Source: HGM13006 sp964527315
GTDB lineage: Bacteria > Bacillota > Clostridia > Oscillospirales > Oscillospiraceae
DNA length: 64,000 nucleotides
Direction of reading: 5' to 3'
Assembly: GCA_964527315.1 (NCBI GenBank)
Contig: CAZGOQ010000002.1
Location: forward strand, 1-64,000
Each line of letters opens with the position of its first letter. Positions within the stretch are counted from its first letter, which is position 1. The position numbers and the translations under genes were made by a program. The notes under the pieces are model-generated. The model was not told the origin of the DNA. It did no database searches and was given only the letters and a program-made list of their open reading frames with translations. Shown piece by piece: positions 16,510 through 24,188 of this stretch.

Positions 16510-17810
16510 TCCAGGATCTCCGGGAATATCTTTCGCTGCTCCGGGAAAAGGGTTGGCTTGATATTATCTCAGAGCCACGGGACTTGAGTTCCTTGGCCGG
16601 TACCATGCGCCAACAGGAGAAAAAAGAGCGGACGGTTCTCTTTGAGAACATTACCGGTTATGACTGTCCTATGGTGAACAATCTCTTTGCAAACCGCAAT
16701 TTTTTGGCGGCGATACTGGAATGCGAAACCGGTCAGGTGATCGAGGAATTCGCTCGGCGTTATGAGATTCGCATCCCGCCGGTGCTGGTGGAGGACGCGC
16801 CGGTTCAGACAATCGTCCATAAGGGAGCGGACATTAACATTCTCCGCTATCCCTTTATCCAGCACGCGCCCAGAGACGGCGGCCGGTATATCTCTGCCGG
16901 TATCGTATTTGCCAGGGATCCCGAAACCAATGTTCGCAATTGTTCCATCAACCGGATGCAGCTCAAAGGCCGTGACTACACTGGCTTCCGTATGTCGCCC
17001 CGACAGGATTTGGAGGCCTACTACAACAAGGCCAGAGCCATGGGCGTCAATCTGGAGATTGCCGTTGCCATCGGCAACCACCCGATTGACCTTTTGGCGG
17101 CTGCCTGTGGACCGGCCAGAGACGTGGATGAGATGGAGATCGCCGGCGGTCTTCGCGGCGAGGCCGTGAAGATGGTCAAGTGCAAAACCGTGGATCTGGA
17201 GGTTCCCGCCTATGCGGAAATGGTACTGGAGGGCTATATCGTTCCCGACGAGTTGGAGGAGGAAGGACCCTTTGGCGATTTCATGGAATTCTATGTTCCA
17301 GTGATGCCCAACAACATCTTCCACATTACCGCGATTACTCACCGCGAGCGGCCTATCCTCCAGTCTATCCATGCCGGTTCACGGGATGATGTGACGCTGC
17401 TGGCCACGCCCAGAGAGGCCGCTATCCGCACGATGCTGAAAAGCATGAATATCGACGTCCGGCAGATCAGCCTCCAGCTGTGCAATAACTATCTCACCGG
17501 TGCTGTGGCCATTCGCAAGCAATTGGAGGATGAGCCGAAAAATGCGATGATGGGTGCGTTTGCCACCTTTAAATTTCTAAAGAATTTTATTGTGGTAGAT
17601 CATGACGTCAACGTAGACGATCCAAAGGAGATCCTCTGGGCCATGTCCACTCGACTCCGGGCGGAACGCGGGATTATGGTAGTGCCCAATACAGTGGGGT
17701 TTGGACGGGATAACTACGGCATCCACACAACAAAGCTGGGTATTGACGCTACTGCGCCTCTGGATCATTGGGATGAATTTGAGCGTACCGGGCATCCGTT
17801 GCCGAAATAA
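16506..17810 (+). CDS. UbiD family (prenylated-FMN) decarboxylase
   Basis: The protein has 434 residues. The order PFIQHAPRDGGRYISAGIVFARDPE, CSINRMQLKGRD, EEEGPFGDFMEFY and the His-containing ATAPLDHWDEFERTGHP tail fits UbiD enzymes, which reversibly decarboxylate aromatic or alpha,beta-unsaturated acids using prFMN. The conserved Arg-Glu-Glu site can be matched to INRMQ and the EGPFGDF region. It overlaps NhaC by 4 bp, so transporter and decarboxylase are produced together under the T-box. No ubiX-type prFMN synthase is in the window. Its substrate is unknown; a link to the T-box amino acid or a catabolite is inference. Confidence 0.92.
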   Translation: MIQDLREYLSLLREKGWLDIISEPRDLSSLAGTMRQQEKKERTVLFENITGYDCPMVNNLFANRNFLAAILECETGQVIEEFARRYEIRIPPVLVEDAPVQTIVHKGADINILRYPFIQHAPRDGGRYISAGIVFARDPETNVRNCSINRMQLKGRDYTGFRMSPRQDLEAYYNKARAMGVNLEIAVAIGNHPIDLLAAACGPARDVDEMEIAGGLRGEAVKMVKCKTVDLEVPAYAEMVLEGYIVPDELEEEGPFGDFMEFYVPVMPNNIFHITAITHRERPILQSIHAGSRDDVTLLATPREAAIRTMLKSMNIDVRQISLQLCNNYLTGAVAIRKQLEDEPKNAMMGAFATFKFLKNFIVVDHDVNVDDPKEILWAMSTRLRAERGIMVVPNTVGFGRDNYGIHTTKLGIDATAPLDHWDEFERTGHPLPK

Positions 17811-17823
17811 ACGAATCAGACGC

Positions 17824-17863
17824 AAAATCCCTCTTGCCGGTATTCCGGCAAGAGGGATTTTGA
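17824..17863. terminator. Bidirectional terminator between the UbiD operon and the ferredoxin gene
   Basis: A perfect 17-bp stem (17824-17840 pairing with 17845-17861; core CCCTCTTGCCGG) with A/T ends serves both converging transcripts. Confidence 0.92.
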
Positions 17864-17930
17864 TATACAGCTGCAAGCTGCTATGTTATACCGCCATGCC
17901 GCCGTCTCTGATGGCACAGCAAATTGAAAT

Positions 17931-18368
17931 TTATAATCCCATGGTCAGCGCGCCGAAAGGACACACCCGCACACAGGCCGGAATTTGCCCTCGTTTCTGC
18001 CGTTCGGCACAGCCGTCACATTTCTCGATTCGGCCATTTCCATTGAAAGAGATGGCTTCATAGGGACAGGCCCGCTGACAGGCCCGGCAGCCGATGCAGT
18101 TCTCATTGTTATAGCGAACCAGCGCCAGATCTTCGTCCCGGTAGAAGCACCCCATGGGGCATGCCCTTATGCAGAAGGCGTTGTCACAGTGTCGGCAGCT
18201 CAGGGATTGGAACCGAAAAACCGGCGTTCCATCTACAAGAACCTCTTCCGTTTTTACAATACGGTAAGGTCTGGTGGCCGTCACATCCACGTCGTTTTCA
18301 TCCATACAGGCCAGTGCGCAGGCGGCGCAGGCTGTACAGTTCCGCTCATCAAATTTGATCTTAGCCAT
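17931..18368 (-). CDS. Four-cluster ferredoxin subunit (4Fe-4S) of a molybdoenzyme
   Basis: The protein has 145 residues. Four Cys motifs are visible: CTACAACALAC, CRHCDNAFCIRACP, CIGCRACQRACP and CDGCAERQKRG...CVRVCP. This is the pattern of the electron-transfer subunit of DMSO-reductase-family enzymes (DmsB/HydN type). It starts inside the end of the molybdopterin subunit gene (8-bp overlap), so the two form one complex. No membrane anchor subunit is encoded next to them, suggesting a cytoplasmic enzyme. Confidence 0.92.
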   Translation of the reverse strand: MAKIKFDERNCTACAACALACMDENDVDVTATRPYRIVKTEEVLVDGTPVFRFQSLSCRHCDNAFCIRACPMGCFYRDEDLALVRYNNENCIGCRACQRACPYEAISFNGNGRIEKCDGCAERQKRGQIPACVRVCPFGALTMGL

Positions 18369-20466
18369 GCTCCAACCTCCTGATGCAAACAGGCGTCTCC
18401 CGAAAACTGGGGAACCCGCTGTAGGGATCCAAACGGCGGCTGTCCGTCAGCATGTTGGCGTCCGCTGCCGGATCTCCATGGTAGAGATTTACCACGCCGC
18501 GTTCAGCGGCATAGGTCAGCTTTACACTTACCCGGACAGCGCTCTGGGGCGAGGCCAGTTCTATCTGTTCGCCCTCTGTTACCCCCAGTTCCGCCGCATC
18601 CGCCGGATGCATAACCACCTGAGCCGCTGGATGGAGATATCTGGCCCAGGGCACGTCATTGAGACGGGAATGTAGCGCACCGGGAATTCTGGGGGAGGAG
18701 GACATTAGATAGGGGTATTCCGCTGTAACTGCCGTGGGCGGGAGATAAGTGGGCAAAGGATCCAGTCCGGGATGTTGAGAGATCGCCAGGGAATAGAGTT
18801 CAAATTTTCCGCTTTGAGTTGCCAGACCTGACTCCAGCAGCGTCCCCGGCACATAAGGCGCGACCGGGATCTGCACCATCCCATCTGCCGCTTTCAGTTC
18901 CTCCAGCGACACGGGAACATCCCGAAGAATGTCTCGGAGACAGGCATCCATACCATTTTCCAGCAGTTCGTCCTCCAGATGAAGCCGCCGGGACAATTCG
19001 CAGATGATTTCCACATCGTTCTTCGATTCATAGAGCGGCGCAATGACCGGCTTTGTCAAATAGAGAAGGCCCCCGCTATAGGTTTTCAGTTCGCTCCGTT
19101 CAAAGGCGGTACAGGCTGGAAGGACGATATCGCAGAGTTTGCAGGTGTCCGTCAGAAACAGATCCGTGTTGACCAGAAAATCCAGTCCCATCAGCGCCTG
19201 TTTCAGGCGCTGGTCCCCGGGCGAGATGCGGTAATTGACGCCAAACCCCAGCATGGCCCGGATGGGATAAGGAGAACTCGTCTCAATCTGTCGGGTCAGG
19301 TCGTTGGCCTGCGCTTCAGAGATAAACGCAGCCCAGACGGGAAAACGGGCCGCTCCAACGGGCGGAGCTGTAACCCGGTTCGAATGCTCCATAATAAAAT
19401 CGTCCTCCCGAGTGGGGAAGCCGCCGCAAAGATAATTATAGCTGAACTGCACGGGGATCTGTCCGCCGGGTCGGTCAAAACAGCCTAAAATAGCGGATAG
19501 GGACATTATTGCCCGGTAATTTTGAAATCCGTTATAATGATGAGAAATCGGGGCGGCGCTCTCATTGATCGCCACAGGAAGATTGTCCGCGATCATTGCC
19601 GCCGCCCTCTCCAATTCTGCCGCTGGAACGCCGGTCAACTCCTCAACACGTTGGGGGGTAAACTGCCGGACATAGGCGGCATATTCCGGAAAGCCATACA
19701 CATATTTGTCTATGTAGTTCCGATCGATTCGGTCATCTCGAATGAAAATATGTGCCATGCCCAATGCCAGCGCACCATCCGTCCCGGTTCTGGGGCGGAG
19801 GTGTATATCCGCCAGCCGTAGAGAAGCCGGTGTGATCCGCGGGTCAATGATGATGACCTTCATTCCCTCTTTTTTTCGTTTCTCCACATTCAATGCCGCC
19901 AGATGCCGGGAGGGATAGGGGTTATAGGCCCATCCCAGAAACACGCCCGCCCGGCTTACATCGGAAGAGCACATGGGATTGCCGGTGGTGACAAACCAGT
20001 TCAGGAATGTGGAAAACATACAATTGCTGGATTCCGTCATGTAGTTTGGACTGCCAAAGGAGTATGCCATCCGATGCAGGAAGGGGCGGTACCACTTGGA
20101 GTAGCCGGAAAAGAACAGGACGCTCTCCGGTCCGCTTTCGCGCTTTATGCGGTTGAGGTTTTCCTCGATCTCCGAGTAGGCCTGATCCCAGGAGATGGGG
20201 ACAAACGTACCGGAGCCTCTGGGTCCTACCCGTTTCAGGGGCGTTCGAATGCGATTTGGATGGTAGAGATATTGCCGCGCCATCAGTCCTTTGGCGCAGA
20301 GCAGTCCATGATTGACCGGATGATTCGCCGTACCTTCCACCTTGATGATTTTCCCGTCTTTGACATAGCAATCCATACCGCAGTGGAAGGAAGGACAACA
20401 AATATCGCAGATCGTTTTTTTTACCGTGATCTCTGTCTCGGGCCAATTTGTTTTGTCGAAAGACAT
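18361..20466 (-). CDS. Molybdopterin oxidoreductase, DMSO-reductase family catalytic subunit
   Basis: The protein has 701 residues. The N-terminal CDICCPSFHC...GLLCAKG region fits the [4Fe-4S]-binding domain of the family. The molybdopterin domains are shown by LYHPNRIRTPLKR, SWDQAYSEIEENL, IDPRITPASLRLADIHL and the C-terminal dinucleotide-binding domain (LYSLAISQHPGLDPL, then VMHPADAAELGV). There is no Tat signal. Relatives in gut anaerobes include catechol dehydroxylases, transhydroxylases and formate dehydrogenases; length and context do not choose between them. I chose the ATG at 20466, behind GAGGGGG. The adjacent UbiD, NhaC and NTF2-like genes suggest work on a ring compound. Confidence 0.87.
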   Translation of the reverse strand: MSFDKTNWPETEITVKKTICDICCPSFHCGMDCYVKDGKIIKVEGTANHPVNHGLLCAKGLMARQYLYHPNRIRTPLKRVGPRGSGTFVPISWDQAYSEIEENLNRIKRESGPESVLFFSGYSKWYRPFLHRMAYSFGSPNYMTESSNCMFSTFLNWFVTTGNPMCSSDVSRAGVFLGWAYNPYPSRHLAALNVEKRKKEGMKVIIIDPRITPASLRLADIHLRPRTGTDGALALGMAHIFIRDDRIDRNYIDKYVYGFPEYAAYVRQFTPQRVEELTGVPAAELERAAAMIADNLPVAINESAAPISHHYNGFQNYRAIMSLSAILGCFDRPGGQIPVQFSYNYLCGGFPTREDDFIMEHSNRVTAPPVGAARFPVWAAFISEAQANDLTRQIETSSPYPIRAMLGFGVNYRISPGDQRLKQALMGLDFLVNTDLFLTDTCKLCDIVLPACTAFERSELKTYSGGLLYLTKPVIAPLYESKNDVEIICELSRRLHLEDELLENGMDACLRDILRDVPVSLEELKAADGMVQIPVAPYVPGTLLESGLATQSGKFELYSLAISQHPGLDPLPTYLPPTAVTAEYPYLMSSSPRIPGALHSRLNDVPWARYLHPAAQVVMHPADAAELGVTEGEQIELASPQSAVRVSVKLTYAAERGVVNLYHGDPAADANMLTDSRRLDPYSGFPSFRETPVCIRRLEHG

Positions 20467-20500
20467 ATGTGTTCCCCCTCTCGCCAAATCTCACGCCTAT

Positions 20501-20529
20501 ATGATATTGCAGAAACATCAAAATATCAA
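20501..20529 (-). promoter_or_regulatory. Promoter of the molybdopterin oxidoreductase operon
   Basis: On the minus strand, TTGATA (20529-20524), a 17-bp spacer and TATCAT (20506-20501) lie about 35 bp before the start codon. Confidence 0.65.
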
Positions 20530-20627
20530 CAGGAACCATAGAAAAAACATCTTGCTCGATTCGCGTCTCCGCCGCCAAAACGCTTTGCAAAAAACCGGTC
20601 ATTTCTGCTCATTCGCAGTATATCCGG

Positions 20628-20668
20628 CAAAAAACTCAGACTCCGACGGCAAAATCGCCGCCGGAGTC
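20628..20668 (-). terminator. Terminator after NTF2-like cassette A
   Basis: On the minus strand a GACTCCGGCGGC/GCCGTCGGAGTC stem (20668-20639) is followed by TGAGTTTTTTG. It separates cassette A from the molybdopterin oxidoreductase gene. Confidence 0.88.
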
Positions 20669-20684
20669 CTGCGTCCGATACACT

Positions 20685-21554
20685 TCAGTTTTTTTTCTTG
20701 GGAACAGCGCCCTTATTTTCGCCAAGACCTACGCAGTAGTGGGTCTTTACATCATCCAGCGTATCAAAGGGTTCCGGCCATGGGGTGGAATCCTGGGCCG
20801 GCTGAATGGGGGACCATGTTTTGTGGGAAGCGGGCAGTCTGCCGGACTTCGGACCTTCGGCCATCTTGGAGTAGGCCTGCCCCTTCTTAGGCGAAGCGCT
20901 GGGATTGCCGGGGCCGCCGGGACCACCGGGACCACCGGGGCCGCCGGGACCGCCGGGACCGCCGGGACCGCCTGCGGGGCGGTTAAACTTTTGAAAGCAG
21001 TCGATGGCAAAGTTGGTCACATCCTGTGCGCCGCCTGCGTCGTTGAGTACGCACTCGTGGACGATTTTCCAGAAGCCATCCTCCCGAACGTAGTCCTCGC
21101 CATAGCGTTCCAGCATCCAGACGGCCATCTGTTTGCCGCTGGTGGAGATCCGGCGATAGAGCATACCGGTGGAATAATACAGCGCACGAGCAGTTTTTAA
21201 ATCAGTGCCGACCTCCACGATGGGCGTGCCGATGGCGTGGAGGGAATACTCGCTCAGGGGCAGGGGGTCCATATTGGCTGTTTCGGGATACATTTCGTTA
21301 AAGACTTCAAACATACGGCGGCCGCCGCCTTCCAGACCATTGGCCCAGTTGGTCATGACCTCGTCACGGCCATAGTTGCCGGTCATGTTATAGCCCCAAT
21401 ACAGGTCGTCCCGGTATTTGGCCCAGAACGTCTCAATTTCCTCGGTGGTATGGCCGGAGGCATGGAGAATCGCGTGCCAGGCGTGGGCTTTCTCGCAGTT
21501 CTGACCCGCCTCAATGATGGCGAGTTTTGTCTCTAAATCAATATTTTTTCTCAT
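20685..21554 (-). CDS. NTF2/SnoaL-like protein A3 with a Gly-Gly-Pro tract
   Basis: The protein has 289 residues. Residues 1 to about 190 form an NTF2/SnoaL-like cone: AWHAILHASGHTTEEIETFWAKY at the start, HAIGTPIVEVGTDLKTARALYY in the middle and EDGFWKIVHE near the end. A collagen-like (Gly-Gly-Pro) run of about seven repeats follows, then a basic, Pro-rich tail. The domain pattern and position match B3 at 30084, but B3 lacks the tract. NTF2-like enzymes include dehydratases and isomerases such as BaiE and scytalone dehydratase. It is the last gene of its cassette. Confidence 0.8.
   Translation of the reverse strand: MRKNIDLETKLAIIEAGQNCEKAHAWHAILHASGHTTEEIETFWAKYRDDLYWGYNMTGNYGRDEVMTNWANGLEGGGRRMFEVFNEMYPETANMDPLPLSEYSLHAIGTPIVEVGTDLKTARALYYSTGMLYRRISTSGKQMAVWMLERYGEDYVREDGFWKIVHECVLNDAGGAQDVTNFAIDCFQKFNRPAGGPGGPGGPGGPGGPGGPGGPGNPSASPKKGQAYSKMAEGPKSGRLPASHKTWSPIQPAQDSTPWPEPFDTLDDVKTHYCVGLGENKGAVPKKKN
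20900..20985. repeat. In-frame 9-bp tandem repeat encoding Gly-Gly-Pro triplets
   Basis: Nine-base units of the type CCGGGACCG/CCGGGACCA repeat within the A3 gene and encode the Gly-Gly-Pro run. Such arrays can change length by replication slippage; the frame would be kept because the unit is a multiple of three. Confidence 0.85.
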
Positions 21555-21566
21555 GACCGTACCTCC

Positions 21567-22337
21567 TTAACCCTTCTTATAGTTGGGGTTGCCCTCGGGG
21601 CCGTTGCTGATGGCGTCCGCGAAGGTCGCGTGCTCCATGGTGAGTTCGGGATAGGGGAAGTAGTTGTAGAAAGAGGTATACGCGGTAAACTTCTCCGTTG
21701 GTTCGCCGAATTCCTGCTCCAGATATTTGTCGCAGGGCGTGGTTTCCTCGGTTTTGAGGGAAGCGTAGGGGAAGCCGGGCCGCAGGGCGAAGTCCGTACC
21801 GGCAAAGTAGTGCCAGATCTTCCACTGCCCGTCCTCCAGAACCAGGTCAGCGCCGCAGCGCTGGTTGTCCCAATAGCAGTCTGTCTCGGGGCCGTTTGCG
21901 GGGTTGATCTCGTATCCGATAGAGTACCAGGATACCTGGGCGGTTTTGTTATCGTCAGAAATGACGATCATATAAGTGGTAAAGGGATGGCAGATGTCGG
22001 TGCCGACACCGCCGAACTTGTTGCCATCTACATAGTATTTGCGGATGTTGTCAAGCCCTACATAGTAGCCCCAGTTGCGACCATAGGAAGCGGTATCCGC
22101 CCGTTCCCTGGTCCAAAGGGTGTCGATGATCTCATCGCGGCGATTGGCCTGCTCCAGGTAGGAGCGGATGGAGAGGACTTTTTTGACTTCCTCCACCTGA
22201 TAGGCCCGCCAGGCCCGCACTTCGGGGGGAAAGTCCTCCGGCTTGGACTTGCTGGGCTTCATGTGGACCATGGACTGATATTCATATCTGTCATATGTGC
22301 CGCCAAAGGCCTCATGGGTCGTATATTTGAATTCCAT
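21567..22337 (-). CDS. NTF2/SnoaL-like protein A2
   Basis: The protein has 256 residues. An NTF2/SnoaL-like domain is shown by IIDTLWTRERADTASYGRNWGYYVGLDNIRKYYVDG, TTYMIVISDDNKTAQVSWYSIGYE and EDGQWKIWHYFAGTDF, the helix-plus-curved-sheet order of the fold. B2 at 29292 has the same order, with DTLWVKEPAHTADAS and KDGWKIWHM, and nearly the same length. The start has AGGAGG upstream. It lies 12 bp from A3 and 14 bp from A1. The family has no fixed activity, and catalytic residues cannot be assigned by eye. Confidence 0.8.
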   Translation of the reverse strand: MEFKYTTHEAFGGTYDRYEYQSMVHMKPSKSKPEDFPPEVRAWRAYQVEEVKKVLSIRSYLEQANRRDEIIDTLWTRERADTASYGRNWGYYVGLDNIRKYYVDGNKFGGVGTDICHPFTTYMIVISDDNKTAQVSWYSIGYEINPANGPETDCYWDNQRCGADLVLEDGQWKIWHYFAGTDFALRPGFPYASLKTEETTPCDKYLEQEFGEPTEKFTAYTSFYNYFPYPELTMEHATFADAISNGPEGNPNYKKG

Positions 22338-22351
22338 AATGAAACCTCCTC

Positions 22352-23077
22352 TCAGATTCCATAGCTGAAGGTTTCAGCCAGGGTGGTGTAAGGAACGGGC
22401 ATTTTCGGGGGGGCCTGATAGGGGCGATCCGGCGCGTACGCTTTGTAGACCTCAACCTTTACTGTGGGCGTCGGCTCGGAAATGGCAAACGCCGCATATT
22501 CTTCCAGTTCCGGATATCTGGAGTCTTCCGTCCATGGTTCAGCGCAGGGATGGTCAATATCCAATGCGTAAAGCAGATTTTTAATTTTCCACTCGCCGTT
22601 TTCCTCCGCCAGATCAGCGCCGATATAGCCGATTTTCCAGATGGACAAAGGGCCGCGGGAGGTCACACGGGTATCGGCGGCCTGGAATTGCCAGAGACCC
22701 TTGGCGCTCTTCATATCCTCGGCAACTTCAATAATGGGGGTGTGCATATCGGTGCCCTTGACATAGCCGGCGCCAAACATCTCGGCTTCAGTCTTGCCTT
22801 TCACATCAGGGTGATCCTTCCACTTTTCCATGACCAGCTTCGTCAGTTTTTTGGCATTTGCCAGTTTCTGGTCATAGTAACTCTTGACAGCAGCGGCTCC
22901 CTTGAAGTAACCGTCGTTCACACCAAGACAGATCTCCTCAGATTTGCTCCAGAAGTCCATGACCAGATCATAGTCTGCCAGCATATCGCAATGCGCAACT
23001 TTGCCGACAATGTTCTGGACCTCACGGATGATCAGGCAGCGATCCGCCATTTCCTGTGCAGTATACTGTTTGCTCAA
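22352..23077 (-). CDS. NTF2/SnoaL-like protein A1
   Basis: From the TTG at 23077 the protein has 241 residues, exactly the length of B1 at 28552. An AAAGGAGG ribosome site eight bases before this TTG supports the start; an ATG at 23107 upstream has none. The paralogues share VQNIVGKVAHC/IRNLMGKMSHD, EICLGVNDGYFKGAAAV/DVCLGLNNGYYKGAEAV and an identical C terminus, AETFSYGI. It is the first gene of cassette A and is transcribed away from the HxlR regulators. Its biochemical role is unknown. Confidence 0.82.
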   Translation of the reverse strand: MSKQYTAQEMADRCLIIREVQNIVGKVAHCDMLADYDLVMDFWSKSEEICLGVNDGYFKGAAAVKSYYDQKLANAKKLTKLVMEKWKDHPDVKGKTEAEMFGAGYVKGTDMHTPIIEVAEDMKSAKGLWQFQAADTRVTSRGPLSIWKIGYIGADLAEENGEWKIKNLLYALDIDHPCAEPWTEDSRYPELEEYAAFAISEPTPTVKVEVYKAYAPDRPYQAPPKMPVPYTTLAETFSYGI

Positions 23078-23179
23078 GCGGGATTCCTCCTTTGATTCTT
23101 TTTGCATAGGGGCGTGGCCCCCTGCGCGTTCTATTTTAAAATTTACCGGGTTCCCACGCAAAGGTCAAGGGATTTGGAA

Positions 23180-23209
23180 GTTTTGAAAAGAACAGACGGG
23201 TTTTGAAAA
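23180..23209. promoter_or_regulatory. Operator-like direct repeats between cassette A and the HxlR genes
   Basis: GTTTTGAAAA occurs at 23180-23189 and again at 23200-23209, exactly 20 bp apart, on the same face of the helix. The site lies in the divergent intergenic region between A1 and the first HxlR gene. The extended half-site TTTGAAAAGAAC also occurs, inverted, just upstream of cassette B. Confidence 0.6.
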
Positions 23210-23298
23210 ACCGGCGCAAAGAAATTTGCTGTATAATGAACACAAGCAGGCGATGTTCAGGTGGAACCTGACAGGAAATGGAAGGGGGTGCTGCCCGG

Positions 23299-23619
23299 AT
23301 GGCAGCAAAAAGAGAAGTGATACCGGATGTCTTTCAAAAAATTTCGGGAAAATGGAAGCTGGACATTCTCTATTGCCTTGCAGAGGGGGAAATGCGGCGG
23401 AATGCGCTGGCGGGACGTTTGCCAGATGCCGCGCCAAATGTCCTGACGCGGCAGCTTCGCAAATTAGAACAGGCGGGTCTGCTCCGCCGTTGCATGAAGA
23501 ATGACCGCCCCCCGTATGTGGTAAGCTATGCGCTCACGGAAGAAGGCAAGCGGCTGATTCCAATGCTGCGGGCCTTGTCGCAATGGGAGGGCGTGTTCTC
23601 CCGCAAAAGAGCGGGATAG
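23299..23619 (+). CDS. HxlR family winged-helix regulator 1
   Basis: The protein has about 106 residues. It matches the HxlR fold: DVFQKISGKWKLDILYCLAEGEMRRNALAGRLPDAAPNVLTRQLRKLEQAGLL, then the wing PPYVVSYALTEEGKRLIPML. I prefer the ATG at 23299; the ATG at 23278 overlaps the GGAAGGGGG ribosome site. HxlR proteins often sense small electrophiles or quinones and bind divergent promoters, here probably that of cassette A. A second HxlR gene follows after 11 bp. Confidence 0.85.
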   Translation: MAAKREVIPDVFQKISGKWKLDILYCLAEGEMRRNALAGRLPDAAPNVLTRQLRKLEQAGLLRRCMKNDRPPYVVSYALTEEGKRLIPMLRALSQWEGVFSRKRAG

Positions 23620-23630
23620 AGGAGACGGCA

Positions 23631-23909
23631 ATGGAACAGAGAAAACCCGATTTTTCTATTCCGGATCGAGTGATCTCCGGCAGATGGATGCTTTCAATTA
23701 TGCGGCTGCTGCGGCAGCCCAGAAGATTCGGCGAAATACAAATGGGACTGGGGAAAATCAGCCGAAGCGTACTGGCGGCACAGCTTCAGGAGCTTCAGGA
23801 AATGGATCTGATCGCGAAAACGAATTACCACACGTTTCCGCCGCGGATGGAGTATGTTTTGACGGAAAAGGGCCGAAAGCTGCTGGATATTTTGATTCAG
23901 ACGGAGTAA
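23631..23909 (+). CDS. HxlR family winged-helix regulator 2
   Basis: The protein has 92 residues. It shares the HxlR layout (SIPDRVISGRWMLSIMRLLRQPRRFGEIQMGLGKISRSVLAAQLQELQEMDLI, wing FPPRMEYVLTEKGRKLLDIL). It starts 11 bp after regulator 1 with GAGGAGA upstream, so the two are co-transcribed. Tandem HxlR genes are uncommon; they might act as a heterodimer or on different promoters. Confidence 0.83.
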   Translation: MEQRKPDFSIPDRVISGRWMLSIMRLLRQPRRFGEIQMGLGKISRSVLAAQLQELQEMDLIAKTNYHTFPPRMEYVLTEKGRKLLDILIQTE

Positions 23910-24049
23910 GCGGAAAGAATTTTCTATAAGAGAATTTACAGTTTCAATGGCTCAAAAAAAAGAAGACGATCTTTGTGATCCGAATCAAAATCCGGAGAGC
24001 ATCAAAGCCAGATCCATGAGGGAAGCGGATAGGAGCACGGGCTTCTGGA

Positions 24050-24178
24050 ACATGCAATCCCTGTAGAAATTGTTCGTCCAAAAAGTTAAAAACAGCGGGA
24101 GAAATCACGACAACCTGTGGTTTCTCCCGCTTCAATATCTGGTTAAATTCCGGAAAAGTTTATTCTGCGGCAGGCCCA
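24050..24178. repeat. Dispersed hairpin repeat, copy 2 of 3
   Basis: GCGGGAGAAATCAC (24095-24108) pairs with GTGGTTTCTCCCGC (24117-24130), with one G-T pair. Flanks match copy 1 on both sides, for example GTAGAAATTG before and AATATCTGG after. It lies between converging genes, 59 bp beyond the AraC stop codon, and is followed by T-rich DNA when read on the minus strand. Confidence 0.8.
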
Positions 24179-24188
24179 TTCTTGTTGG

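Noticed and set aside
20900..20985. A short CRISPR or satellite array
   Set aside because: The 9-bp units are in frame, encode Gly-Gly-Pro and have no spacers.
6442..24135. A similar short peptide on the minus strand in hairpin repeat copies 1 and 2 (REK.QV.VISPAV)
   Set aside because: The third copy does not keep the frame, so the similarity comes from the DNA repeat and not from a conserved small protein.
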